Of a DNA stretch of 20,022 nt, positions 6,314-15,127 are shown piece after piece. Source of the stretch: an uncultured Flavobacteriaceae bacterium (GTDB lineage Bacteria; Bacteroidota; Bacteroidia; Flavobacteriales; Flavobacteriaceae). Each line of letters starts with the position of its first letter. Position 1 is the first letter of the stretch. The position numbers and the translations under genes were made by a program. The notes under the pieces were generated by a model. It was not told the origin of the DNA and made no database searches. It was given only the letters and a program-made list of their open reading frames with translations. The stretch covers positions 1 to 20,022 of the forward strand of contig CAJXBR010000014.1 of NCBI GenBank assembly GCA_913051755.1, in the 5' to 3' direction.

Positions 6314-7717
6314 ATGAAAAAGTATGCCCTAATAACAGTTCTGCTGACAATGTTTTACTCTGAAGCCCAGCAGAAAATAGACTCATTGATGCTCCAATCG
6401 ATTTACAGAACAGCACTCCTTGACGGAAAAGCTTACGATTGGTTAGACTACCTAACAAACCAAATCGGTGGGCGACTTTCAGGGTCGCTCAGTGCAGAAC
6501 GTGCTGTAGAGTGGTCAAAGGAAGAATTGGAAAAGTTAAACCTTGACAAAGTGTGGCTACAGCCTGTATTGGTGCCAAAGTGGGTGCGAGGACCAAAAGA
6601 ATTTGCATTGATTGAAACAGAGCCAGGCGTAACATTCAATGTTCCGATAACTGCGCTTGGTGGCTCAGTCGCAACACCATCAGTTGGTTTAAAAGCAAAT
6701 GTTGTAGAGGTGCAAAATTTTCAAGAGTTGGCAGCTTTGGGACGAGAAAAAATCGATGGTAAAATTGTGTTTTTCAATCGCCCCATGCAAGCAGATTTGA
6801 TCAGTACATTCTCTGCTTATGGGGGTTGTGTCAATCAACGTTATGATGGTGCTCGACAGGCTAGTAAATATGGTGCTATTGGGGTGATCGTACGTTCGAT
6901 GAGTCTTCGTATGGATGACCATCCACATACAGGTGCAATGAGTTATGGTGATCAACCAATCAGCAAGCGCATACCAGCTGCTGCAATAAGTACCAACGCT
7001 GCAGAGAAGTTGAGCAACCTTCTTAAAATCGCACCAAAACTCAAATTTTTATTTCGCCAACAGTGCAAGCAGTATGACGATGTATTGTCGTATAATGTCA
7101 TTGGAGAAATCACTGGATCAGAGTATCCAGATGAAATAATTTTGGTTGGGGGTCATCTCGACTCTTGGGATTTAGGTGATGGCGCGCATGATGATGGTGC
7201 AGGCTGTGTGCAATCGATGGAGGTCTTAAGATTGTTTCAGCAATTGCAATACAAACCCAAACGCACACTACGTGTGGTATTGTTTATGAATGAAGAAAAT
7301 GGTCTAAGGGGAGGTCGAAAGTATGCCGAAATGGCTGCCTTGAAAGGAGAGACTCATATTTTTGCTCTTGAGTCAGATGCAGGTGGATTTACCCCTAGAG
7401 GTTTTAATTTTGACCTTCCTGATTATGAGTTTGTGCAAATTAGATCATGGGAACCCCTTTTTAAGCCCTATTTGATTCATTATTTTGAAAAAGGAGGCAG
7501 TGGTGCAGATATTGGGCCACTAAAAACCAAAACAAATGTATTGGCTGGTTTACGCCCTGACTCTCAACGCTATTTCGATCATCATCACGCAGCTACAGAT
7601 ACCTTCGATGCTGTCAACAAAAGAGAACTTGAATTGGGAGCGGCTACCTTAACTTCCCTTATCTATCTATATGACACCTATGGCCTTGTTGGAGGATCGC
7701 CAATAGAAAACAAATAA
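6314..7717 (+). CDS. Secreted M28-family zinc aminopeptidase
   Basis: A 467-aa exported metallopeptidase likely to remove N-terminal amino acids from peptides in the periplasm or outside. A short signal peptide (basic MKK, hydrophobic 4-15, cleavage probable after SEA at residue 18) is followed by a PA-type insert (about 110-250) and the M28 catalytic domain. The dizinc ligands can be placed: H281 (GGHLDSWD), D293 (HDDGAG), E327 as catalytic base and E328 (NEENGLRGG), D355 (ESDAGG) and H425 (HHHAATD). None is missing. The start at 6314 gives the signal peptide; the frame opens further upstream within the regulator gene, but that would bury it. It sits 13 bases after the regulator and 7 bases before the MATE gene. 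Glutaminyl cyclases also share this fold, but the ligand set and length fit a peptidase (carboxypeptidase Q-like). Confidence 0.92.
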   Translation: MKKYALITVLLTMFYSEAQQKIDSLMLQSIYRTALLDGKAYDWLDYLTNQIGGRLSGSLSAERAVEWSKEELEKLNLDKVWLQPVLVPKWVRGPKEFALIETEPGVTFNVPITALGGSVATPSVGLKANVVEVQNFQELAALGREKIDGKIVFFNRPMQADLISTFSAYGGCVNQRYDGARQASKYGAIGVIVRSMSLRMDDHPHTGAMSYGDQPISKRIPAAAISTNAAEKLSNLLKIAPKLKFLFRQQCKQYDDVLSYNVIGEITGSEYPDEIILVGGHLDSWDLGDGAHDDGAGCVQSMEVLRLFQQLQYKPKRTLRVVLFMNEENGLRGGRKYAEMAALKGETHIFALESDAGGFTPRGFNFDLPDYEFVQIRSWEPLFKPYLIHYFEKGGSGADIGPLKTKTNVLAGLRPDSQRYFDHHHAATDTFDAVNKRELELGAATLTSLIYLYDTYGLVGGSPIENK

Positions 7718-7724
7718 TTATACT

Positions 7725-9101
7725 TTGAATATAGCTGCTTATACCAAAGAGTTTTCATACAACCTAAAATTGTCTTATCCAGTCATAATTGGTATGCTAG
7801 GACACTCCTTTGTTCAGTTTATTGACAATATTATGGTTGGGCAACTCGGAACAGCTGAACTGGCAGCGATCTCTCTTGGCAACAGCTTTATTTTTATTGC
7901 CATGTCGGTTGGTATTGGATTCTCAACTGCTATAACCCCACTAGTAGCTGAGGGGGATTCCGCTAAACGACCAGCAGAAGTCAAATCCATTTTCTGTCAT
8001 GGATTGTTGTGGTGTTTTGTTTTGGGATTGGCATTGTTTTTATCAGTTTACCTATCTCGGAATTTAATGTTCTCTATGGGACAACCCGATGAGGTTGTCG
8101 AATTGGCATTTCCCTACTTAAAGTGGGTAGCTGTTTCGCTATTTCCATTGATTGTTTTTCAGGCATTTAAGCAATTTACAGATGGGATGTCGCTAACTCG
8201 ATATTCCATGTATGCAACTGTACTTGCCAATGTCGTCAATGTACTTGTCAATTATGTATTGATATTTGGTAAATGGGGCTTCCCTGCATGGGGCATAACT
8301 GGTGCTGCGATTGGAACACTGCTCTCACGAATAGTGATGCTTTTCGCATTGATTCTTTTGATTCGGTTTCATAAAAAACTATCGTACTATATGAAAGGAA
8401 TTTGGCAACAAACCTATTCCAAAGTGCAAATGCGAAAGCTCTTCAGCTTGGGGTTTCCCTCAGCACTTCAAATGCTGTTTGAAGTTACATTTTTCACATC
8501 TGCAATATGGGTATGTGGACTATTGGGCAAAAATGAACAAGCAGCAAATCAAATTGCACTCAACATATCATCTATGACTTTTATGGTCGCTATGGGGTTG
8601 AGCGTAGCAGCCATGGTAAGGGTTGGTAATCAAAAGGGATTGGGTGCATTTATCGACCTTCGTCGTATTGCCCAGTCAGTGTTTTTACTCACTTTAATCA
8701 TTGATATCATCTTTGCAGTGGTCTTTATTTTCGCCAAAGATGCTTTTCCGTGGTTGTATCTCGAATCCTCAACAGCAGTTGATGTGATTGAGGTGGCAAC
8801 AATCGCTTCCTCTTTATTTTTAGTCGCTGCCTTTTTTCAAATCTTTGATGGAGCACAAGTGGTTGCACTTGGTGCCTTGCGTGGATTGCAAGATGTTATT
8901 GTTCCTACCTGGATTTGCTTTGCATCATATGGGCTGGTCGGATTTACTACCATGGTTTACCTCGGCCTATTCACACCTCTAGGATCATTTGGCGTATGGA
9001 TCGGACTTTTGGCTGGTTTGGTCGCATCTTCATTGTTATTGTATCTTCGTTTTTTGTATCAAACCAACAAACTTATTCGCAACAATGGAACAATTACCTG
9101 A
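7725..9101 (+). CDS. MATE-family multidrug exporter (NorM-like), TTG start
   Basis: A 458-aa inner-membrane antiporter expected to expel cationic drugs or metabolites in exchange for Na+ or H+. About twelve hydrophobic segments in two homologous halves are visible. The MATE N-terminal block SYPVIIGMLGHSFVQFIDNI is intact, as are the segments around 185-200 (WGITGAAIGT) and the second-half start (LFSLGFPSALQMLFEV). The start is unusual: no ATG exists in frame between the upstream stop at 7704-7706 and the first conserved residues, so the TTG at 7725, seven bases after the peptidase stop, is the best start. The 3' end overlaps the next gene by 17 bases. The substrate cannot be predicted. Confidence 0.93.
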   Translation: MNIAAYTKEFSYNLKLSYPVIIGMLGHSFVQFIDNIMVGQLGTAELAAISLGNSFIFIAMSVGIGFSTAITPLVAEGDSAKRPAEVKSIFCHGLLWCFVLGLALFLSVYLSRNLMFSMGQPDEVVELAFPYLKWVAVSLFPLIVFQAFKQFTDGMSLTRYSMYATVLANVVNVLVNYVLIFGKWGFPAWGITGAAIGTLLSRIVMLFALILLIRFHKKLSYYMKGIWQQTYSKVQMRKLFSLGFPSALQMLFEVTFFTSAIWVCGLLGKNEQAANQIALNISSMTFMVAMGLSVAAMVRVGNQKGLGAFIDLRRIAQSVFLLTLIIDIIFAVVFIFAKDAFPWLYLESSTAVDVIEVATIASSLFLVAAFFQIFDGAQVVALGALRGLQDVIVPTWICFASYGLVGFTTMVYLGLFTPLGSFGVWIGLLAGLVASSLLLYLRFLYQTNKLIRNNGTIT

Positions 9102-9312
9102 ATTTCTTTTAGCTGATTCATCAGAAAGCCCAGCGTCAATTTTTGTTATTCACACTACTTTTCCTCGCTTTGTTATCAACCTTCAAAACGATGAAATTGA
9201 ATGGTGGGAATCATTTAATAATGAGGACAAGGACATAGCAGTTCAGGAGGTTTCACATTGGGTGAAAGAGGCCACTCAATTTTATGATCGTGAAATTTCA
9301 ACCTACGAATGA
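9085..9312 (+). CDS. Conserved hypothetical protein, 75 aa
   Basis: A small acidic, soluble protein with no signal peptide or membrane segment. It has the pattern SxIFVIHTTFPRFVINLQNDEIEWWE (as separate short blocks IFVIHT, PRFVIN, DEIEWW), which I recall from small flavobacterial proteins of the same length, without a known function. ATG 9085 is chosen because it lies 17 bases inside the end of the MATE gene and the family-like region begins right after it; the frame extends further upstream inside the exporter without support. The stop shares ATGA with the start of the PAP2 gene. The tight packing between two membrane-protein genes suggests coexpression, and perhaps a link to one of them. 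No function assigned. Confidence 0.75.
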   Translation: MEQLPEFLLADSSESPASIFVIHTTFPRFVINLQNDEIEWWESFNNEDKDIAVQEVSHWVKEATQFYDREISTYE

Positions 9313-9854
9313 TACAGCTTGACAAACAGCTTTTTTTATTTTTAAATTCTCTTGGGACTTCAAATTGGGATGGCTTTTGGTTGTTTATGACCAATAAATA
9401 CAATATGATACCGCTATATCTGTTTTTGTTGATATATTCATTTAAACACATTGGCTGGAAGAAGGGCCTATGGTATGTCCTCACAATTGCCTTGCTCATC
9501 AGTTGTACAGATCAAACCACCAACTTGTTCAAGGATGGCTTTGAACGACTGCGCCCTTGTCATGACCCAGAAATAGCACCTTTGATGCGTTTGGTGAAAG
9601 AACGATGTGGTGGTTTATACGGATTTTTTTCAGGTCACGCCTCAAACTCCTTTGCTTTAGCAGTTTTCTTTATTACATTTTTTAAGGCGATTTCTCCCAC
9701 CATGCGCTGGCTACTATTGTGGGCTGCTATCGTTGCTTACAGCAGAGTTTATGTTGGGGTTCATTACCCAATAGATATTCTAAGTGGTGCTTTTTTTGGA
9801 TCGCTTGTTGGCTTCTTTTTTGCGCGTATTGCACGTCGGTTTTTTCTCCCTTAA
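9309..9854 (+). CDS. PAP2-family membrane phosphatase
   Basis: A 181-aa integral membrane phosphatase. The three-part acid phosphatase signature is complete: K75-x6-R82-P83, S108-G109-H110, and S145-R146-x5-H152-x3-D156. Five or so hydrophobic segments surround it, with the active site on the outer face by homology. Substrates of this family include undecaprenyl pyrophosphate (carrier recycling for peptidoglycan and LPS), phosphatidic acid and phosphatidylglycerophosphate. The sequence alone cannot decide; UppP-like recycling is one option. Start codon overlaps the previous stop (ATGA), so it is translationally coupled. It ends the plus-strand run and converges on msrA with 38 bases between; I see no clear hairpin there. 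Confidence 0.92.
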   Translation: MIQLDKQLFLFLNSLGTSNWDGFWLFMTNKYNMIPLYLFLLIYSFKHIGWKKGLWYVLTIALLISCTDQTTNLFKDGFERLRPCHDPEIAPLMRLVKERCGGLYGFFSGHASNSFALAVFFITFFKAISPTMRWLLLWAAIVAYSRVYVGVHYPIDILSGAFFGSLVGFFFARIARRFFLP

Positions 9855-9892
9855 TCCTTGTAAACAAACACCTAGTGATCCTTCAATTATTG

Positions 9893-10564
9893 TCATTTAC
9901 TCTCTTTTAAAACCTCAGGCCTTTTTTGCTTAAAATTGTTTAAGCGTGGAATTGAAATCTGACGAACATAAGGATGTGATGGATTTAGTTTTTCAAAATC
10001 TTGGTGATATTCTTCAGCTTTGTAAAACACAGTATGGGGCTTGATTTCAGTTACAATAGGGTTGCTAAACACTTGCTTGTTCGTCAACTCTTCGATGTAG
10101 TCTTCAATGATTTTCTTTTCCTGTTCATTGCTATAGAAAGCAATCGAACGATACTGTGTGCCTCTGTCTGGCCCTTGACGATTTTTTGTTGTTGGGTCAT
10201 GTGAATCGAAAAAAACAGCCAACAGCGTTTTAAAATCAACCTTTTCAGGATCGTAGTATACCTCTACTGTTTCGGCATGACCTGTACGTCCAGTGCCAAT
10301 TTGCTGATAATTTGGATTGACAGTGGTTCCGCCAGCATAGCCTGAAATCACTTCCACAACACCATAAACACTTTCATAAATGGCTTCGACACACCAAAAG
10401 CAACCAGATGCAAAATAAGTAGTTTTATATTGCTGAAGGGTAGGGGCGTTTGGCAAACCAACCGCTACTGCATTGTTCGTGATCTTTGGTGGTGCGATTT
10501 GACAAGAGGATATAAAAAGATAAATCATCACGAACAAAAAGGAGTAGGCGATTGAAGTTTTCAT
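9893..10564 (-). CDS. msrA: Peptide methionine sulfoxide reductase MsrA, lipoprotein form
   Basis: A 223-aa enzyme that reduces methionine-S-sulfoxide in proteins. Residues 1-20 form a lipoprotein signal with lipobox I18-S-S-C21, so it is probably anchored in the cell envelope and repairs exported proteins, unlike the usual cytoplasmic MsrA. The active site GCFWCVE is at 54-60: C55 is the nucleophile and C58 the likely resolving cysteine, since no cysteine follows. Other family blocks are intact (GYAGGTTVNPNYQQ, GHAETVEVYYDP, FFDSHDPTTKNRQGPD, GTQYRS, KAEEYHQDF). It lies 21 bases after the glycosyltransferase. A one-mismatch -7 element (AATCTTTG on the minus strand, 10589-10596) could give it its own transcript. 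The electron donor for an envelope MsrA is not encoded here. Confidence 0.95.
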   Translation of the reverse strand: MKTSIAYSFLFVMIYLFISSCQIAPPKITNNAVAVGLPNAPTLQQYKTTYFASGCFWCVEAIYESVYGVVEVISGYAGGTTVNPNYQQIGTGRTGHAETVEVYYDPEKVDFKTLLAVFFDSHDPTTKNRQGPDRGTQYRSIAFYSNEQEKKIIEDYIEELTNKQVFSNPIVTEIKPHTVFYKAEEYHQDFEKLNPSHPYVRQISIPRLNNFKQKRPEVLKESK

Positions 10565-10585
10565 AAAAAAGATTTTTGGATGTTA

Positions 10586-11689
10586 TTACAAAGATTGTGC
10601 AAAAGTGATTATTTTCTTGGCAAAACTTTTCCAACTTCTTTGCTTTAGGTAAGGCGCAAATTCATTTTTTAAAGGTTGTTCTGATTTCAAAACGTTTGCA
10701 AGACCATCGGCAATATTGCTAACAAAAGGGGTAACAATTTTTGCAACAGGCATCTTGAGTCCCTCTGACAACCCACCAACATCTGTCACAACCATTGGCC
10801 TATGATAATGCAGTGCCATTGGCGTAATACCACTCTGACTTGCTGCCTGATAGGGTTGCACAACACAATCACAAGCAGAAAACCAAACCCCAACATCTTT
10901 GTCCTCTACATAGGTTGTGTGAAAACTTATCAAATCATCCAAGCCAAGCTCTTTTGTTTTTTTCAAATAAGGCTTTATCGACACATAGGGTTCGCCAACG
11001 ATCAACACTCGAAGATTAGGAAATTGGTTTTTGAGCTGTGCCACAGCCTCAATCAGGAAATCAACCCCTTTGTATTTTCGAATCAGTCCAAAAAACAATA
11101 CAACAGGAGCATTGTTGTCAAGACCTAAAATTGCCCTTGCTTTTTCTTGTTCAATCATTGGTGCCAGTCCACAATTGATTGGATGTGGGCAAGTGATGAG
11201 AGGTATCTTTTTAATAAACCCCAACTGATTTGAAGTGTAATTTGAAAGTGAAATCAAGCCATCTTGAGCTCCCAACACATATCGCAGAGAAAAGGACTCG
11301 CTAAATTTGGGCTCATGGCCTTTGGCATTGTCAACAATTGTGATACATTTGGATCGAACCAAACGAGCGATTGTTCCCAAACATGGCCCTAAAAAAGGAG
11401 TCCAGTAGCGAAAAATTACAATTGAAGGGGTCATTTTGTTGATTGTTCTTGCAGTTCTGAACCATGACATTGGTCGAACAGAGTCGATGCTCCTTTCAAT
11501 ATCAATTTTTTCAGGTTTTGGTTTGCTGCTAAATTGTGTTTTGCCTGGAAAAAGTCGATTTGGATATAGGCGTGAAAAAGTAAACAGCTTAATATCATAT
11601 CCCAAATCAATAAGTGCTTTCGCTAAAGATTCATTTGTGTCAGCAATTCCCCCTCGATATGGATGCGCAGGGCCAATGATTACAATCAT
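10586..11689 (-). CDS. GT4-type glycosyltransferase
   Basis: A 367-aa GT-B fold glycosyltransferase of the GT4 type, expected to move a sugar from a nucleotide sugar to a glycan, lipid or protein. The N-terminal domain opens with a glycine-rich loop PYRGGIAD (10-17). The C-terminal domain begins with FFGLIRKYKGVDFLIEA (199-215), the donor-binding block of GT4 proteins, followed by LRVLIVGE (227-233). The usual EGFG-type motif is replaced by SQSGITPMAL (284-293), with VVTDVGGLSEG (300-310) after it; this is a known variant. No signal peptide or membrane segment. The start overlaps the secA stop by four bases (ATGA on the minus strand), so translation is coupled to secA. Acceptor and sugar are unknown; no other polysaccharide genes are adjacent. 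Confidence 0.88.
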   Translation of the reverse strand: MIVIIGPAHPYRGGIADTNESLAKALIDLGYDIKLFTFSRLYPNRLFPGKTQFSSKPKPEKIDIERSIDSVRPMSWFRTARTINKMTPSIVIFRYWTPFLGPCLGTIARLVRSKCITIVDNAKGHEPKFSESFSLRYVLGAQDGLISLSNYTSNQLGFIKKIPLITCPHPINCGLAPMIEQEKARAILGLDNNAPVVLFFGLIRKYKGVDFLIEAVAQLKNQFPNLRVLIVGEPYVSIKPYLKKTKELGLDDLISFHTTYVEDKDVGVWFSACDCVVQPYQAASQSGITPMALHYHRPMVVTDVGGLSEGLKMPVAKIVTPFVSNIADGLANVLKSEQPLKNEFAPYLKQRSWKSFAKKIITFAQSL

Positions 11690-14600
11690 GATTTTTCAAT
11701 CAAAATCCATTCTCCTTTAATCAGCAGTGGTTCGGCTTGTTTGAACTTCACAGTTTTCACTTTTCCAGAAGCGATGTGTTGGATATCAACCTTTTCATTT
11801 CTACCAATTTTTGGTTTATCACGAACAATGGTTTCAACAACTTCTCTCTGTCTTTGTCCTGCAGACGCACCAACCTGTCGATTTCGCATTGCCATTTCAT
11901 CAGAGTTCAACACTTCTTCTTTTAAAGCTTTTGTGTTTTGTTTACGCCGAACGTTTCTCGCTTCGCGTATGGGCTGGCTTTCGCGTGCTGGCAATTCTCC
12001 CTTAAATAAAAATGAGATAATGTCTTTATTGATTTTATCCATCAAGGCTTTAAAAAGCTCAAAGGATTCAAATTTGTAGATCAACAAAGGATCTTTTTGT
12101 TCATGGACTGCCAACTGAACAGATTGCTTCAACTCATCCATTTTTCGCAAGTGTTCTTTCCAAGAGTCATCGATGATTGCTAAGCTGATGTTTTTTTCAA
12201 AATCTTCTATCAACTGTTTCCCCCCTGATTCGTATGCATTCTTTAGGTTTGTAACAACATTCAGTGTTTTTTTACCATCAGTAAAGGGAACAACAATGCG
12301 TTCAAACTTATTAGAGGGATTTTCATATACGTCCTTGATCACAGGAAACACCTGTTCAGCACTTTGCTTGGTCTTGTTTTGAAAACGCTCATAGGCTGCT
12401 TCATAAACCTGATCGATTAAAGTCGATTGATCTATGGTTTCAAATTCTTGCGCATCGACAGGCGAGCTTATTGAGAAGAAACGAATCAACTCAAAATCAA
12501 AGTTTTTGTAATCTTTTGCATCGAGGTTGTTTTCAACAATATTCTCTGCAGTTTCATATATCATATTTGAAATGTCCACCTTTAAACGCTCACCTTTAAG
12601 TGCATGTTTACGGCGCTTGTAAACCACTTCTCGCTGGGCATTCATCACATCATCATACTCGAGAAGACGCTTGCGAATACCAAAGTTGTTTTCCTCTACC
12701 TTTTTCTGGGCACGTTCAATCGATTTGGTCATCAAAGAATGTTGAATCACTTCTCCCTCCTTAACGCCCATACGATCCATCATTTTGGCAACGCGTTCAG
12801 AGCCAAACAAGCGCATCAAATTATCCTCCAAAGAGACATAAAACTGCGAACTCCCAGGGTCTCCTTGTCGTCCCGAACGACCTCGAAGCTGCCGATCTAC
12901 TCGTCTTGAGTCATGGCGTTCTGTACCAATAATGGCCAATCCACCAGCAGTTTTGACAGCATCATTAATTTTGATATCTGTACCGCGTCCAGCCATGTTA
13001 GTTGCAATCGTTACTATGCCTGCATGTCCAGCTTCAGCTACGATGTCGGCCTCTTTTTTATGGAGCTTTGCATTTAGAACGTTATGTTTTACATTTTGAC
13101 GCTGAAGCATTCGACTTAAGAGTTCTGATATTTCGACTGAAGTCGTACCAATCAACACCGGGCGACCTGCATTTGAAAGTTGTGTAACTTGTTCAATTAC
13201 AGCGTTGTACTTTTCCCTTTTGGTTTTATAAATCAGATCATTTTCGTCATTCCTTACAATTGGTCGGTTGGTTGGAATTTCAACAACATCAAGCTCATAA
13301 ATTTCCCAAAACTCACCTGATTCAGTTATTGCAGTACCAGTCATTCCTGCTAGTTTGCGATACATTCTGAAGTAGTTTTGAAGGGTTATGGTGGCAAAAG
13401 TTTGCGTAGCAGATTCGATCTTAACATTCTCCTTTGCCTCAATCGCTTGATGCAATCCGTCGGAATAACGACGACCTTCCATAATACGTCCTGTTTGTTC
13501 ATCGACAATCTTTACCTGATTGTCCATCACAACATAGGCGACATCTTTTTCAAAAAGAGTGTAGGCCTTTAACAGCTGATTTAAGGTGTGTATGCGTTCA
13601 CTCTTTACACTAAAATCACTGAATAACTTTTCCTTTTCATCAGCTTCGATTTTGGCATCAAGTCCTTTGCTTTCAATTTCGGCAATTTCAGCCCCTAAGT
13701 CTGGTAAAACAAAAAAATTAGTATTGTTTTTGTCATTGGACAAATGCTCAATGCCCTTGTCTGTGAGTTCAATTTGATTGTTTTTTTCATCGATCACAAA
13801 AAACAATTCAGCATCAATTATGGGCATCTCTCGGTTGTTGTCCTGCATATATTGCCCTTCTGTCTTTTGCAGAAGTTGTCGAACACCCTCTTGACTCAAA
13901 AACTTGATCAGCGCTTTGTTTTTTGGAAGTCCTCGAAAGGCGCGAAGAAGCATAAATCCACCATCTACAACATTGCCTTCGGCGATGTGTTTTTTCGCTT
14001 CGGCCAAAACAGTGTTGATATATTGTCTTTGATTTTGAAACAGTTGCGCAACCTTTGGCTTAAGCTCAGTAAACTCATGACGATCACCCTCTGGGACTGG
14101 TCCTGAAATGATTAATGGTGTTCTCGCATCATCGATCAAGACTGAATCAACCTCGTCTACAATAGCATAATTGTGCACACGTTGCACCATATCCTCGATC
14201 GAATGTGCCATGTTATCACGCAAATAGTCAAACCCAAAAGCATTGTTTGTTCCATAGGTGACATCAGCCATATAGGCTTTGCGACGTTCAGCAGAGTTTG
14301 GTTTGTGATAATCGATACAGTCAACACTAAGACCATGGAACTCAAAGATAGGTGCCATCCAAGCGCTGTCTCTCTTAGCAAGATAATCATTCACAGTGAC
14401 CAAATGAACACCACTGCCACTCAAGGCATTGAGGTACACAGGAAGTGTCGCAACAAGCGTTTTACCCTCGCCTGTCTGCATTTCACCAATTTTACCTTGA
14501 TGAAGGATGATTCCCCCAATCAGCTGTACGTCGTAGTGGATCATATCCCATGTGACTTGTTTGCCTGCTGCGTCCCAAGAATTGAACCAAGTTGCCTGAT

Positions 14601-15054
14601 CTCCTTTGAGCTTCACATAAGCTTTTGTCGCTGAAATTTCTCTGTCAAAGGGATTTGCTGTAACCTCAATTTCTGTATTGTTGGTAAATCGTTTGGCAGT
14701 TTCTTTGACAACTGCAAATGCCGATGGTAGGATCTGATCGAGAAAAGATGAAACTTCATTATTGGATTCTTCATTGAGTGCATCAATTTCAGTGTACAAT
14801 AATTCTTTCTCGTCAATATCATCGCTCTGATCAATTTGTGCTAATAGGGTATTTATTTTTTCTTGAAATGGGCTTCGAATGTCTTGAATTTGGTCTTTAA
14901 ATTCTTTGGTTTTGCTTCTCAATTCATCGTTTGAAATGTCAGAGAGTTTTTTCTCTTCTGCAAGAATTTGAGAAACGATGGGTTGAATAGATTTTAAATC
15001 TTTTCTGGATTTATCTCCAACAAAAACATTTAAGACACGATTTAAAATACTCAT
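11686..15054 (-). CDS. secA: Protein translocase ATPase SecA
   Basis: A 1122-aa motor that pushes preproteins through SecYEG. Walker A MQTGEGKT is at 192-199 and the DEVD Walker B at 300-303. DEAD-motor II blocks follow: TNMAGRGTDIKI, IGTERHDSRRVDRQLRGRSGRQGDPGSS as short segments, then the helical scaffold region with IDDSWKEHLRKMDELKQSV. It is about 220 residues longer than E. coli SecA: an N-terminal insertion (about 58-105) and an insertion near 335-440 explain this and are typical of Bacteroidota. The C-terminus has no CxCxSGxxxxxCH/C zinc motif (the SecB/lipid-binding tail). It ends with IGRNEKVDIQHIASGKVKTV-like sequence and a short hydrophobic finish. The gene lies 73 bases after the DUF2795-type gene and is coupled to the glycosyltransferase downstream. 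Confidence 0.98.
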   Translation of the reverse strand: MSILNRVLNVFVGDKSRKDLKSIQPIVSQILAEEKKLSDISNDELRSKTKEFKDQIQDIRSPFQEKINTLLAQIDQSDDIDEKELLYTEIDALNEESNNEVSSFLDQILPSAFAVVKETAKRFTNNTEIEVTANPFDREISATKAYVKLKGDQATWFNSWDAAGKQVTWDMIHYDVQLIGGIILHQGKIGEMQTGEGKTLVATLPVYLNALSGSGVHLVTVNDYLAKRDSAWMAPIFEFHGLSVDCIDYHKPNSAERRKAYMADVTYGTNNAFGFDYLRDNMAHSIEDMVQRVHNYAIVDEVDSVLIDDARTPLIISGPVPEGDRHEFTELKPKVAQLFQNQRQYINTVLAEAKKHIAEGNVVDGGFMLLRAFRGLPKNKALIKFLSQEGVRQLLQKTEGQYMQDNNREMPIIDAELFFVIDEKNNQIELTDKGIEHLSNDKNNTNFFVLPDLGAEIAEIESKGLDAKIEADEKEKLFSDFSVKSERIHTLNQLLKAYTLFEKDVAYVVMDNQVKIVDEQTGRIMEGRRYSDGLHQAIEAKENVKIESATQTFATITLQNYFRMYRKLAGMTGTAITESGEFWEIYELDVVEIPTNRPIVRNDENDLIYKTKREKYNAVIEQVTQLSNAGRPVLIGTTSVEISELLSRMLQRQNVKHNVLNAKLHKKEADIVAEAGHAGIVTIATNMAGRGTDIKINDAVKTAGGLAIIGTERHDSRRVDRQLRGRSGRQGDPGSSQFYVSLEDNLMRLFGSERVAKMMDRMGVKEGEVIQHSLMTKSIERAQKKVEENNFGIRKRLLEYDDVMNAQREVVYKRRKHALKGERLKVDISNMIYETAENIVENNLDAKDYKNFDFELIRFFSISSPVDAQEFETIDQSTLIDQVYEAAYERFQNKTKQSAEQVFPVIKDVYENPSNKFERIVVPFTDGKKTLNVVTNLKNAYESGGKQLIEDFEKNISLAIIDDSWKEHLRKMDELKQSVQLAVHEQKDPLLIYKFESFELFKALMDKINKDIISFLFKGELPARESQPIREARNVRRKQNTKALKEEVLNSDEMAMRNRQVGASAGQRQREVVETIVRDKPKIGRNEKVDIQHIASGKVKTVKFKQAEPLLIKGEWILIEKS

Positions 15055-15073
15055 GGTTTGCTATCAAAGACAT

Positions 15074-15081
15074 CAAAAATA
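15074..15081 (-). promoter_or_regulatory. Candidate -7 element before secA
   Basis: TATTTTTG on the minus strand (TAnnTTTG), 19 bases before the secA ATG, in the 73-base spacer after the small acidic gene. No TTG at -33 is evident. It may add a secA-specific start to the transcript from the upstream promoter. A seven-base repeat ATCAAAG/CTTTGAT (15063-15069, 15095-15101) flanks it. Confidence 0.3.
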
Positions 15082-15127
15082 AGGAAAAAAAGGGCTTTGA
15101 TCGAATAAATGATGAAGCTAAAAATTT

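Noticed and set aside
8915..9112. Alternative 65-aa frame at the end of the MATE gene
   Set aside because: It is a shadow of the exporter; the neighbouring frame starting at 9085 has the conserved protein.
9855..9892. Terminator between the converging PAP2 and msrA genes
   Set aside because: No stable hairpin with a T-run is visible in the 38 bases.
13744..14634. Several plus-strand open frames of 100-150 aa opposite secA
   Set aside because: All lie opposite conserved SecA blocks, have atypical composition for this genome and no start signals; they follow from the codon bias of secA.
15063..15101. Inverted repeat ATCAAAG / CTTTGAT around the secA -7 element
   Set aside because: Seven bases of AT-rich sequence with a 25-base spacer can easily occur by chance; kept only as a note.
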